Below, piece by piece: positions 8,290 to 16,238 of a DNA stretch of 42,169 nucleotides. The stretch is from Heyndrickxia sporothermodurans (GTDB lineage: Bacteria > Bacillota > Bacilli > Bacillales > Bacillaceae_C). The position numbers and the translations under genes were made by a program. A model generated the notes under the pieces. It had not been told where the DNA came from. It saw nothing but the letters and a program-made list of their open reading frames with translations, and made no database searches. Every line of letters starts with the position of its first letter. The first letter of the stretch is position 1. The DNA is taken from NCBI RefSeq assembly GCF_016785185.1, contig NZ_JAEKDY010000017.1; one strand, 5' to 3'.

Positions 8290-8946
8290 ATGGAAATCGA
8301 ACGTATTAATGAAAATACAGTTAAGTTTTATATTTCTTATGGTGATATAGAAGAAAGAGGATTTAATCGCGAAGAAATTTGGTATGATCGAGAGAGAAGT
8401 GAGGAACTTTTTTGGGAAATGATGGATGAAATTCATCATGAAGAAGAGTTTGTACCAGAAGGTCCATTGTGGATTCAAGTTCAGGCGCTTGATAAAGGAC
8501 TTGAAGTATTGGTAACAAAAGCACAGTTATCTAAAGATGGACAGCGTTTTGAACTGCCGATATCAGAAGAAAAGCTTAAGGAATTACCGATTAACGACCG
8601 ACTTGAAGAATTTCTTGATGAGCATTTTCAATCAAAGGGTCTTCAGGAAGAAGATGAAATATTAGACTTTATGTTGGCATTCAAAGATTTTGAAGATGTC
8701 ATTTCTTTATCTAAGCAATCCGGTTTAGACGACATCATCACTAAGCTTTTGTCATACAACAATAAATATTATTTATATGTTGAGTTTCCTGAAGAAGTGT
8801 TTGACGAAGAGTCGATTGATAACGTTTTAAGTATTTTGCTTGAATACGGAGAAGAGTCATCTTTTACCGTACATCGTCTCCAAGAATATGGAAATACGAT
8901 CATCGATGGAAATGTATTTGATACGATACAAAAGTACTTTAAATAA
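8290..8946 (+). CDS. mecA: MecA, adaptor protein for ClpC
   Basis: Adaptor that delivers substrates such as ComK and ComS to ClpCP and activates ClpC oligomerisation; also a negative regulator of Spx-dependent functions in B. subtilis. The N-terminal substrate-binding part starts MEIERINENTVKFYISYGDI, which is diagnostic of the family; an acidic linker region follows, then the C-terminal ClpC-binding domain (LSYNNKYYLYVEFPEEV...). 218 aa, full length. The strong ribosome-binding site AGAAGGGAGAGTTG supports the ATG at 8290. Context with coiA fits competence/proteolysis control. Confidence 0.95.
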   Translation: MEIERINENTVKFYISYGDIEERGFNREEIWYDRERSEELFWEMMDEIHHEEEFVPEGPLWIQVQALDKGLEVLVTKAQLSKDGQRFELPISEEKLKELPINDRLEEFLDEHFQSKGLQEEDEILDFMLAFKDFEDVISLSKQSGLDDIITKLLSYNNKYYLYVEFPEEVFDEESIDNVLSILLEYGEESSFTVHRLQEYGNTIIDGNVFDTIQKYFK

Positions 8947-8949
8947 ATA

Positions 8950-8990
8950 TAAATGCCGATTTCATAATGAAATTGGTATTTTTTTTGTAT
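8950..8990 (+). terminator. Terminator of mecA
   Basis: ATGCCGATTTCA / TGAAATTGGTAT stem (with G-T pairs) followed by eight T residues, directly after the mecA stop. Confidence 0.8.
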
Positions 8991-9049
8991 TGGAAGGAGG
9001 ATAAACTAACTGCCTAATTGAATATTTATGGGAGGAGGGTGAAGTAGAA

Positions 9050-10237
9050 ATGCTTACAGCTATTACAAAAAATAGAGAATTGTATTGCTTGTTGTATCCC
9101 GAAAGTAAAGAAAAGCTAATGAAAATAAGAGGCAAAACACCTTTATATTGTCCTCAATGTTATGAAGAAGTAATTGTAAAGATTGGCAAGATTAAAATAC
9201 CTCACTTCGCACATAAAACTAACACGAATTGCACAAGTTCAGAACCCGAAAGTGAACGCCATTTACAAGGGAAAATTGATTTGTTTTGTTGGTTAAAAGC
9301 TCAAGGGTTGAACGTTGAAATGGAGAAATTCTTCCCGGAAATTAACCAACGCTCGGATCTATATGTTCAAAAGCATGGAAAAAAATATGCTATTGAGTTT
9401 CAATGTTCAGCTATTCCGACAGAGGAAATTGAAAAACGGACGGAGGGTTATTCCTCAATTGATATAGTTCCAGTTTGGTTACTTGGTGGTGAACCTTACC
9501 AAAAAAAGTTAACCCTAATTGACAACGTATTTAAAGTATCTGATTTTCAATGGTCGTTAGCACAGTATAATTCTACAAATGGAATGCATATTTACAGCTA
9601 CTCACCCGAAACCAAAAATATAACAATCCTTTCGCAGTTAGCACCTATCTCGATTAGAAAAGTTTTTGCTCAACAGATGACATATCCATTAGCTTCAGTT
9701 GATTTTCCACTCAACCTACCAAATAAAAACGACAAAAAATTTGATTGGAACTTTTGGTTCCATGAAAAGAAAAATATGCTCCAAAATAAAATCATCTACG
9801 CTTCAAATTTAAAGGATTCATTTCTTGCCACAGCGTATTACAATAGACATTCACCTATTTTATTCCCTCCTTTGATCGGAATTCCTGTTAAGTTTATGGA
9901 AATTTGTAAAACACATGTATCCATTTGGCAATATTTTATCTGGTGTGATAATTTCAAGCATCTAAATAAGGGGAATGAAACGTCTCTTGCTTTAGTGGTC
10001 GGAAAATTTGAAGAACGGGTTTTGAATGGAGACATCCAATTACGAAAGTTTCCTTTAATACATGTGAAATTTTTAAAGCAAATGATTTATCACTACTTAA
10101 AACTCTTATCTAAATTTGGATATTTAGAAGAAACTCGAAAAGGGAGGTTTGCAATGAATAAATCAATACCCTTTCCAAACAATATAGAGGAAGCTGCACG
10201 TATGGAAAATGAGTTTATGAATACATTTTATAAATGA
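9050..10237 (+). CDS. coiA: CoiA family competence protein
   Basis: Cytoplasmic nuclease-like protein required for DNA transformation in related species, acting after uptake at the recombination step. The N-terminal zinc-finger-like part has LYCPQCYEEV and the IPHFAH motif (Cys and His ligands), followed by a PD-(D/E)XK-type nuclease core: RSDLYV then YAIEFQCS, giving the D...ExQ pattern, around residues 105-125. 395 aa, usual for Bacillus CoiA. ATG 9050 follows GGGAGGAGGG. Position between mecA and pepF is the conserved Bacillus arrangement. Confidence 0.93.
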   Translation: MLTAITKNRELYCLLYPESKEKLMKIRGKTPLYCPQCYEEVIVKIGKIKIPHFAHKTNTNCTSSEPESERHLQGKIDLFCWLKAQGLNVEMEKFFPEINQRSDLYVQKHGKKYAIEFQCSAIPTEEIEKRTEGYSSIDIVPVWLLGGEPYQKKLTLIDNVFKVSDFQWSLAQYNSTNGMHIYSYSPETKNITILSQLAPISIRKVFAQQMTYPLASVDFPLNLPNKNDKKFDWNFWFHEKKNMLQNKIIYASNLKDSFLATAYYNRHSPILFPPLIGIPVKFMEICKTHVSIWQYFIWCDNFKHLNKGNETSLALVVGKFEERVLNGDIQLRKFPLIHVKFLKQMIYHYLKLLSKFGYLEETRKGRFAMNKSIPFPNNIEEAARMENEFMNTFYK

Positions 10238-10384
10238 GTAATTTAATTATTTGCAGGAATTCAAATGTTTAATTAAAATAAAGAAGAATGAAAAAATTTT
10301 GTTTATTAATATCCTTTTTTAACATTTTTTAACGTTAAAATGTGTATTGAAAATTAGCTTTTTAAAAAGAATGGAGGAAAAATA

Positions 10385-12202
10385 ATGACTGCTGGAACAT
10401 CTACTAAATCACTTCCAAATCGTAATGAAGTAGCTGAAGAATTAACTTGGAGATTGGAAGATATATTTGCAAGCGATGATTTATGGGCAAAGGAATATAA
10501 GGATGTTAAAACATTATTACCAAAAGCTGACCAATTCAAAGGGAAGCTTGGCGAAAGTGCTGATCAATTATATGAGGCATTAAAATTTCAAGATGAGGTA
10601 TCTGAAAGATTAGGCAAATTGTATACATACGCACATATGCGCAATGATCAAGACACCGGAAATTCCTTTTATCAAGGCCAAGAAAGCCAAATGAGAAGTT
10701 TATTAGCAGAGGCAGGAAGTGTATTTGCCTATTTAGTACCTGAAATTTTGTCGATCGATGAAAATAAACTAAAAAGCTTTATTAATGAGAAAAGTGAATT
10801 GAAATTGTATGAGCATGTATTAGAACAATTAAATCTTCAACGCCCACATGTTCTATCCGCTGATCAAGAAGCACTGCTTGCCCAAGCATCTGAGGTTATG
10901 GATGCATCAAGCAATACATTTGGAATGCTGAACAATGCCGATCTAGAATTTCCATCTATTAAAGACGAGGATGGTGAAGAGGTTCAAATTACACATGGGC
11001 GTTACTCTCGATTTTTAGAGAGCTCTGACCAAAGAGTAAGAAAAGAAGCTTTTGAGAAAGTGTATGAGACATACGGGAATTTCCGAAATACTTTTGCGAG
11101 TACATTAAGCGGGCAAGTAAAAAAGGATAATTTCAATGCAAAAGTACGTAATTATGATTCTGCACGCCATGCTGCACTATCAGCGAACAATATTCCTGAA
11201 AGTGTTTACGATAATCTCGTGAATACGGTGAATGACAACCTCCATCTCTTACACAAATACATTAAACTTCGTAAAAAAGTTCTCGGAGTTAAGGAATTGC
11301 ATATGTATGATCTTTATACTCCACTTGTAAAAGATGTGGAGATGAAAATTCCTTACAATGAGGCTAAAGAGATAGTGCTAAAAGGTCTTGCTCCACTTGG
11401 TGAAGAATATTTAGGTATTTTGAAAGAGGGCTTTGAAAATCGCTGGGTAGATGTTGTTGAAAATAAGGGCAAAAGAAGTGGAGCCTATTCATCCGGTGCA
11501 TACGGCACAAATCCGTACATCTTGATGAACTGGCAAGATAATGTTAACAATCTTTTTACGTTAGCACATGAATTTGGCCATAGTGTTCACAGTTATTATA
11601 CAAGGAAAAATCAACCATTTACCTATGGTGATTACTCAATTTTCGTTGCCGAAGTAGCTTCTACATGCAATGAGGCCTTATTAAATGATTATTTACTCAA
11701 AACAATTGATGATGAAAAGAAAAGAATATATTTATTAAATCATTATTTAGAAGGATTCCGCGGAACTGTTTTCCGTCAAACGATGTTTGCTGAATTCGAG
11801 CATTTAATTCACCAAAAAGAACAAAATGGTGAAGCATTAACGGCGGAATTATTAACGAAGGAATACTATGATCTAAATAAAAAATACTTTGGTGAAGAGG
11901 ATATTGTTATTGATGAACAAATTGGATTAGAATGGTCAAGAATTCCCCATTTCTATTACAATTATTATGTTTATCAATATGCAACTGGTTTTAGTGCAGC
12001 AACTGCGTTAAGTGCGCAAATTCTGGAAGAAGGAAAACCTGCTGTTGAACGCTATATCGGGTTCTTGTCAGCCGGAAGTTCCGACTACCCAATTGAAGTG
12101 TTAAAAAAGGCAGGAGTGGATATGACATCACCAAGTCCAATCGAAGAAGCTCTTAAAGTATTTGAAGAAAAATTAAATGAACTTGAGCGTTTATTATCGT
12201 AG
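10385..12202 (+). CDS. pepF: PepF, oligoendopeptidase F
   Basis: Zinc metallopeptidase of family M3B that cleaves short peptides in the cytoplasm. The catalytic HExxH motif is seen as LAHEFGHSVHSYY near residue 395, with a downstream glutamate (EVASTCNEALL) that provides the third zinc ligand. 605 aa, full length. The GGAGG ribosome-binding site directly precedes ATG 10385. It could help degrade peptides brought in by oligopeptide transporters. It ends in a perfect 13-bp hairpin shared with the converging small gene. Confidence 0.95.
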   Translation: MTAGTSTKSLPNRNEVAEELTWRLEDIFASDDLWAKEYKDVKTLLPKADQFKGKLGESADQLYEALKFQDEVSERLGKLYTYAHMRNDQDTGNSFYQGQESQMRSLLAEAGSVFAYLVPEILSIDENKLKSFINEKSELKLYEHVLEQLNLQRPHVLSADQEALLAQASEVMDASSNTFGMLNNADLEFPSIKDEDGEEVQITHGRYSRFLESSDQRVRKEAFEKVYETYGNFRNTFASTLSGQVKKDNFNAKVRNYDSARHAALSANNIPESVYDNLVNTVNDNLHLLHKYIKLRKKVLGVKELHMYDLYTPLVKDVEMKIPYNEAKEIVLKGLAPLGEEYLGILKEGFENRWVDVVENKGKRSGAYSSGAYGTNPYILMNWQDNVNNLFTLAHEFGHSVHSYYTRKNQPFTYGDYSIFVAEVASTCNEALLNDYLLKTIDDEKKRIYLLNHYLEGFRGTVFRQTMFAEFEHLIHQKEQNGEALTAELLTKEYYDLNKKYFGEEDIVIDEQIGLEWSRIPHFYYNYYVYQYATGFSAATALSAQILEEGKPAVERYIGFLSAGSSDYPIEVLKKAGVDMTSPSPIEEALKVFEEKLNELERLLS

Positions 12203-12220
12203 TAAAATCAATCTAAATAG

Positions 12221-12255
12221 GAAAAGGTCAAGCAAAATTGCTTGACCTTTTCTTA
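12221..12255. terminator. Bidirectional terminator between pepF and yizD-like gene
   Basis: GAAAAGGTCAAGC (12221-12233) and GCTTGACCTTTTC (12240-12252) pair perfectly over 13 bp, with A-rich and T-rich flanks serving both converging genes. Confidence 0.88.
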
Positions 12256-12432
12256 TTATTTAAATCCTCGAAAATGATTTCTTCTGTTTAAATAAAGGAC
12301 AAAAATGAACAGTGTCAGAAATAGCATTGGTGAGGTAATGAAAAGTGGAAGGAGTTTCATAAGCCCCAGAATGTTAATACAAAAAGCAAGGAGGATCACA
12401 AAGAAAAAAATTGGAAAAACAAACTTTTGCAT
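12256..12432 (-). CDS. yizD: Small membrane protein (YizD-like), 58 aa
   Basis: A short open frame on the minus strand, preceded by a good ribosome-binding site (GGAAGGAG) 8 nt before the ATG. The product has two strongly hydrophobic segments (residues about 3-22, starting KFVFPIFFFVILLAF, and about 28-48, LLPLFITSPMLFLTLFIF) and a basic tail (YLNRRNHFRGFK), so it should be a two-pass membrane protein. Its place between pepF and spxH is that of B. subtilis yizD, which is also a tiny uncharacterised gene; the name rests on synteny and size, not on a sequence alignment. Function unknown. Confidence 0.7.
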   Translation of the reverse strand: MQKFVFPIFFFVILLAFCINILGLMKLLPLFITSPMLFLTLFIFVLYLNRRNHFRGFK

Positions 12433-12512
12433 AGAAATACTCCTTCCATAAAAACCTGACTAGTATATATTTATGTACTAATCAGATTAATTATCACTTG
12501 TTTTTGACAATA

Positions 12513-12530
12513 TTGTGAAGGTCTTAACAT
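12513..12530 (+). promoter_or_regulatory. Candidate Rex operator upstream of roxS
   Basis: TTGTGAA-GGTC-TTAACAT fits the Rex palindrome TTGTGAA-N4-TTCACAA with the left half perfect and 5 of 7 positions in the right half. It lies 4 nt upstream of the roxS -35 box, so NADH-responsive control by Rex, as known for B. subtilis RoxS, is plausible. Confidence 0.6.
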
Positions 12531-12534
12531 ATAC

Positions 12535-12564
12535 TTGCACATACAAGTCATAACATGCTATAGT
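12535..12564 (+). promoter_or_regulatory. Promoter of roxS
   Basis: TTGCAC (12535-12540), an 18-nt spacer and TATAGT (12559-12564); start predicted near 12571. Confidence 0.75.
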
Positions 12565-12570
12565 TAGGAC

Positions 12571-12680
12571 GTGAAGTTGATCACAAACAAACATATACCC
12601 CTTTGTTTGACCGTGAAAAATTTCTCCCATCCCCTTTGTTCGTGTTGAAAAAGGTCTTGCTGATGCAAGGCCTTTTTCTT
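12571..12680 (+). ncRNA. roxS: RoxS/RsaE regulatory small RNA
   Basis: Trans-acting sRNA of Firmicutes that represses TCA-cycle and redox-related mRNAs by pairing through C-rich single-stranded loops. The characteristic core is present: ACCCCTTTGTTTGACCGTGA (12597-12616), then AAAAATTTCTCCCATCCCCT and TTGTT, which match the two conserved C-rich motifs of RsaE/RoxS almost exactly. The RNA ends in a 13-bp terminator stem (12648-12660 with 12665-12677). Its own promoter and candidate Rex site lie upstream. Location between yizD and spxH is that of B. subtilis roxS. Estimated length about 110 nt; exact ends are predicted. It is not a coding gene. Confidence 0.93.
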
Positions 12681-12717
12681 ATAATGATTCGAAAAACTCA
12701 TCAACTTCGACAACTAC

Positions 12718-12747
12718 AAAAAAAGGATATAGTATTAACTATACCCT
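12718..12747 (-). terminator. Terminator of the yjbI-spxH transcript
   Basis: On the minus strand GGGTATAGT-TAAT-ACTATATCC is followed by seven T residues, 10 nt after the spxH stop codon. Confidence 0.82.
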
Positions 12748-12756
12748 TATCTAATA

Positions 12757-13632
12757 TTATTCTTCTTTTTCAATATACTTCCAATACGTACCGTGTTTTC
12801 CGTGGATGGCTTTCACCTTTTGTTGTAACACCCATTTTTTTAGCTTTTTCTCTACATCTGCTATAGTCATATCATAGACGATGGCAATTTCTTTTGAAGG
12901 AGCTACTTTATAAATTTTTAGAAATATTTCTAATGGTGGCAAAGGGTTTGGTTTTGTTTTCGCACCTAACATTTCTTGAAGAATTTGTACATACACACTA
13001 TATTCATAAAACCCAGTGATTTTTAACCCTTCATCTTCAATATTTTCATTAAAAAAAACAAGGGAAGGGAATTCATCGACTTCCATTTCCGATAAAATTT
13101 TCAAATCACATTGAAATGCTTTAGCAGCACTCTCCGAATGAATATCATTTAAAAATTCTTCAGTATCCAAGTTAATACTGTTTGCACATTTAACGAGAAC
13201 ATCTATATTAGTAACATTTTGCTTTTCTAAAAATAACACTTCCTGTATTTTTCTCAAAAAACGAATTCCGGCTCTTCTTCCTTGCAATTCAGCAGCTTTA
13301 ATCGCAATCGATGTTATATATGGAGCAGTAATTGAATTTTCAAACCAGAGGCTCCCATCGCAGGGCATTCCGGTTTTTGAGGCCGTTTTCTCCCAAAGTT
13401 GAGCAAGGGCATCCATTTTTTTAGAGTTTACATTTAATCTTGTTAAACTGCTGCTTAAAACATGTTTCAAGGAGAAAAATTGTCCATATTCTAGTTGTAA
13501 CTTTTTTATAATAGGTTCTAATGCCCAGCATTCGGAACATAACGGATCGACAAACATATAAATTTCTAGAGGCTTTTTATCAGAATTACAAAAACAATGG
13601 TAATTTGAAACTAGAATATCTTTGTCTTTCAA
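12757..13632 (-). CDS. spxH: SpxH (YjbH), ClpXP adaptor for Spx
   Basis: DsbA/thioredoxin-like cytoplasmic adaptor that presents Spx to ClpXP for degradation. The N-terminus has a metal-binding or redox segment (NYHCFCNS) and the thioredoxin-type motif VDPLCSECWALEP at residues about 28-40; the rest is alpha-helical DsbA-like. 291 aa, normal length. The start is TTG at 13632, which overlaps the TGA of yjbI (TTGA), so the two genes are translationally coupled. With spx and mecA in the same window, the whole Spx control set is present. The pairing with a haemoglobin gene is conserved in Bacillus. Confidence 0.93.
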   Translation of the reverse strand: MKDKDILVSNYHCFCNSDKKPLEIYMFVDPLCSECWALEPIIKKLQLEYGQFFSLKHVLSSSLTRLNVNSKKMDALAQLWEKTASKTGMPCDGSLWFENSITAPYITSIAIKAAELQGRRAGIRFLRKIQEVLFLEKQNVTNIDVLVKCANSINLDTEEFLNDIHSESAAKAFQCDLKILSEMEVDEFPSLVFFNENIEDEGLKITGFYEYSVYVQILQEMLGAKTKPNPLPPLEIFLKIYKVAPSKEIAIVYDMTIADVEKKLKKWVLQQKVKAIHGKHGTYWKYIEKEE

Positions 13633-14030
13633 TTTATTTCACCCGATAATTCATCTGGAGTATTTACCATATGCCTGGCAGTCAAAACTAATCTAGAAAA
13701 AAACTCTTCTCGTATTGTTCCTTCTAAATTTACTTCATCCATTGCTTCACTCATACATGATAACCATGCTTTTGCTCGTTTTGGCGTTATTTCATGTGGA
13801 AGATGACGTGCACGCATCATCGGATGACCATATGCATTTGTATATAATTGAGGCCCACCCAAGTATTGTGTTAAAAACATTTTTTGCTTTTTTGCGACTT
13901 CGGATAAGTCCTTCGGAAATATTGGGATTAGATCGGGATGTTTCGCGACTCTCGAATAAAATGCATCGACTAGTTGGTGCAGCGTTTTTTCCCCGATTAC
14001 CTCATACGGCACTATGCGTTTCTCTACCAT
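13629..14030 (-). CDS. yjbI: Truncated haemoglobin, group II (YjbI)
   Basis: Haem protein of the trHbO family, cytoplasmic, implicated with SpxH in redox/nitric-oxide physiology. Family landmarks: YEVIGEKTLHQLVDAFYSRV at the N-terminus, FLTQYLGGPQLYTNAYGHPM around the distal pocket, and the proximal-His region MMRARHLPHEIT with AWLSCM following. 133 aa from ATG 14030, which has AAAGGAG at the right distance; a longer frame from 14072 would add 14 residues without homology or ribosome-binding site. Overlaps spxH by 4 nt. Confidence 0.93.
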   Translation of the reverse strand: MVEKRIVPYEVIGEKTLHQLVDAFYSRVAKHPDLIPIFPKDLSEVAKKQKMFLTQYLGGPQLYTNAYGHPMMRARHLPHEITPKRAKAWLSCMSEAMDEVNLEGTIREEFFSRLVLTARHMVNTPDELSGEIN

Positions 14031-14070
14031 ATGAAAAGCTCCTTTAAAAAGATTTTTATTGTGTATATTC

Positions 14071-14100
14071 ATTTTAGCAGGTGAACGTCTAATAACTCAA
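14071..14100 (-). promoter_or_regulatory. SigA promoter of yjbI-spxH
   Basis: On the minus strand TTGAGT (14095-14100), an 18-nt spacer and TAAAAT (14071-14076), about 35 nt before the ribosome-binding site. Confidence 0.7.
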
Positions 14101-14162
14101 ACAAATAGCCTTTTCAATTATTATATTTTGCAAAGCAATGAATAATATCCCAGAGGATTAAT

Positions 14163-14192
14163 AGAAAAAAACGCTATTCTTTTGAATAACGT
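14163..14192 (-). terminator. Terminator of the yjbK-cwlQ transcript
   Basis: Minus strand AACGTTATTC-AAAA-GAATAGCGTT followed by a T7 run, immediately after the cwlQ stop. Confidence 0.82.
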
Positions 14193-14810
14193 TTAACTAT
14201 AAAAAGAGTTTGTTATATTTTTTACATAATTTTGGGTTTCTTTAAATGGTGGAATTCCTCCGAAACGGTCGACATTGCCCGGTCCGGCGTTATATGCAGC
14301 AAGTGCTAAATTGATATCGCCATCATAACGATCAAGCATATTTTTTAAATATTTACTACCGGCAAATATATTTTGCTCCGGGTCAAAAACATTTGTCACT
14401 CCTAGACTTTTGGCAGTTGAAGGCATTAATTGCATTAGACCAGATGCACCGGATTTACTAACTGCATTTGCATTAAAGCTAGATTCATGTTGAATGACTG
14501 ATTTAATTAATTCTTTAGGTATATTGTATTTTTCACTTGCCTTTTGAATAATTGAATCAAGATCTTTTGGAGCATTGATTGGTTTTTGATTGGTTGGAAA
14601 ATGAATATTCACGGGTAATGTCTGATTTAACGTACTATATAAATTAGTTGTACTACTTTCTGTTTTTCCATTAATTGAACTTTCAAGCGCTGATGTTAAC
14701 AATTGTTGGAAAAGGGAATTTGTATCCGATGATTGGGTACTAGATGGATTTGTAAAACTTTGAAGTGCTTGTATTTCAAGCAATGTTTTAATTTGATTAA
14801 CTGTTGTCAT
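14193..14810 (-). CDS. cwlQ: Soluble lytic transglycosylase (CwlQ/YjbJ)
   Basis: SLT-domain peptidoglycan hydrolase; the B. subtilis counterpart YjbJ/CwlQ is a bifunctional muramidase and lytic transglycosylase. The catalytic domain starts near residue 85 and shows the key motifs: catalytic Glu in IQHESSFNANAVSKSGASGL, then MQLMPSTAKSLGV and LALAAYNAGPGNVDRFGGIP. The N-terminal 80 residues are Ser/Thr/Asn-rich and low complexity. No classical signal peptide is visible. 205 aa. Its ATG follows the yjbK TGA directly (TGAATG), so the two are co-transcribed and probably coupled. Confidence 0.93.
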   Translation of the reverse strand: MTTVNQIKTLLEIQALQSFTNPSSTQSSDTNSLFQQLLTSALESSINGKTESSTTNLYSTLNQTLPVNIHFPTNQKPINAPKDLDSIIQKASEKYNIPKELIKSVIQHESSFNANAVSKSGASGLMQLMPSTAKSLGVTNVFDPEQNIFAGSKYLKNMLDRYDGDINLALAAYNAGPGNVDRFGGIPPFKETQNYVKNITNSFYS

Positions 14811-15404
14811 TCATTTTTCCTCACTTAAACATTGTTCTTTTGCTTTATAAAACCTAACAATTTTATTTTCAGTTTCACGAATAGGAATATTTAATCGGTT
14901 CATCAACTCTTGAAAATTTTTTTCACCTATTATTCTATCATTTACTTCATATTCTATCTCATAATCGTTCTTATTTAAATAGGAACTACAATCAAAAACA
15001 AGTAAGCCGTCTAAATAATTTATTTCAGCTCTATTTGTTGTCAATGAACCAAAATAACGGATGGAATGTAATGGGAAATTGGTTTGAAGTAATTTGTTTT
15101 TTACTTCTCCTTCAGGCAGTTCTCCATATGTAATCATTTGATTGGCTTGTTGTTCATTAATTATTTCATTCGTTTCTAACAAGCCGATCTCGGCAGGCTG
15201 CTTTAGCGTAAGTTCAAATTGATTCTTTTTCTTTCGAATCCGCAGTGCACAGCCTATTTGTTTTAATTTAAAAGTAGGGGAGTCAAAATAATGATTGATT
15301 TGCTTAGTAAAATCATTTTCTTTAATAGAAAACTCATTTTTGATCCGGATAAATTCATCTTTCGTTACGATATTTTTTAATTCGATTTCAATTACACTGC
15401 CCAT
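14811..15404 (-). CDS. yjbK: CYTH-domain protein YjbK
   Basis: Member of the CYTH/triphosphate tunnel metalloenzyme superfamily (inorganic triphosphatase-like), cytoplasmic. The signature EXEXK is present as EIELKN near the start (residues 5-10); further charged strands follow (LRIRKKKNQFELTLKQ, EINYLDGLLVFDCSSY, DYEIEYEV), which line the tunnel in this fold. 197 aa. The exact substrate in Bacillus is not known. First gene of a two-gene unit with cwlQ, divergent from the alarmone synthetase yjbM, a conserved Bacillus arrangement. Confidence 0.92.
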   Translation of the reverse strand: MGSVIEIELKNIVTKDEFIRIKNEFSIKENDFTKQINHYFDSPTFKLKQIGCALRIRKKKNQFELTLKQPAEIGLLETNEIINEQQANQMITYGELPEGEVKNKLLQTNFPLHSIRYFGSLTTNRAEINYLDGLLVFDCSSYLNKNDYEIEYEVNDRIIGEKNFQELMNRLNIPIRETENKIVRFYKAKEQCLSEEK

Positions 15405-15461
15405 TTTTATTATCGCTCCCTTTTTCCTTTAGTCACTGTTTGCATTTTATCAATTGTAGTC

Positions 15462-15492
15462 TTGCATTAGCAAACAAGAAATATGGTAAAAT
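15462..15492 (+). promoter_or_regulatory. Candidate promoter of yjbM
   Basis: Extended -10 TGGTAAAAT (15484-15492) with TTGCAT (15462-15467) 19 nt upstream of the TAAAAT. The spacing is long, but the TG extension compensates. Confidence 0.55.
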
Positions 15493-15553
15493 GGAAATGG
15501 ATTTTATGATAGGTAAAGTTCTGCTCTTGATTTGTTAGTTAGAGGTGATGTTA

Positions 15554-16198
15554 GTGAACCATTGGGACCAATTTTTAGCTCCTTATAAACAAGCTGTAGA
15601 TGAATTGAAAATTAAATTAAAAGGTATGCGCACCCAGTTCGAACAGGAGCATATCCACTCTCCAATTGAATTTGTAACTGGTCGTGTGAAACCGATTGCT
15701 AGTATTTTGGATAAAGCGACGCAAAAAGAAATTCCGCTCGATCAATTAGAAACCCAGATGCAGGACATCGCAGGACTTAGGATGATGTGCCAATTTGTTG
15801 ATGATATAAAAAAAGTGGTCGAGTTATTAAGAATGCGGAATGATTTTAAAATTATTGAAGAACGGGATTATATTTCAAATAATAAGCCGAGTGGCTATCG
15901 CTCGTACCATGTCGTGATCGAATACCCCGTTCAAACCATTCACGGCGAAAAAAAGATTCTTTGTGAAATTCAAATTCGTACACTTGCAATGAATTTTTGG
16001 GCGACAATTGAGCATTCACTAAATTATAAATATCGCGGACAGTTTCCGGAGGACATTAAAATGCGCCTACAACGTGCAGCTGAAGCCGCTTTCTTATTGG
16101 ATGAAGAAATGTCTGAAATTCGAGAAGAAATTCAGGAAGCTCAAGTTTTTTTTACAAAAAATAAAGAACAGCATAAAAATACGAGGAAAAAGAATTAG
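15554..16198 (+). CDS. yjbM: Small alarmone synthetase YjbM (RelQ/SasB)
   Basis: Makes (p)ppGpp from ATP and GTP/GDP in the cytoplasm as a single-domain synthetase without hydrolase. Family motifs are all present: HSPIEFVTGRVKPIASI (residues about 35-51), QDIAGLRMMCQFVDDI, SNNKPSGYRSYHVVIEYP, CEIQIRTLAMNFWATIEHSL-NYK. 214 aa from GTG 15554, which has AGAGGTG 7 nt upstream; other possible starts (15545, 15548) lie inside that site. First gene of a yjbM-nadF-yjbO operon, the same as in B. subtilis. Confidence 0.95.
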   Translation: MNHWDQFLAPYKQAVDELKIKLKGMRTQFEQEHIHSPIEFVTGRVKPIASILDKATQKEIPLDQLETQMQDIAGLRMMCQFVDDIKKVVELLRMRNDFKIIEERDYISNNKPSGYRSYHVVIEYPVQTIHGEKKILCEIQIRTLAMNFWATIEHSLNYKYRGQFPEDIKMRLQRAAEAAFLLDEEMSEIREEIQEAQVFFTKNKEQHKNTRKKN

Positions 16199-16238
16199 TA
16201 GATCAAGAATCAAATCTATAGGGAGATGGTGATTGAAC

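Noticed and set aside
12603..12866. Open frame of 87 codons on the plus strand starting inside the roxS region
   Set aside because: It runs through the RoxS RNA and its terminator and then antisense to spxH; no ribosome-binding site and no protein-like composition.
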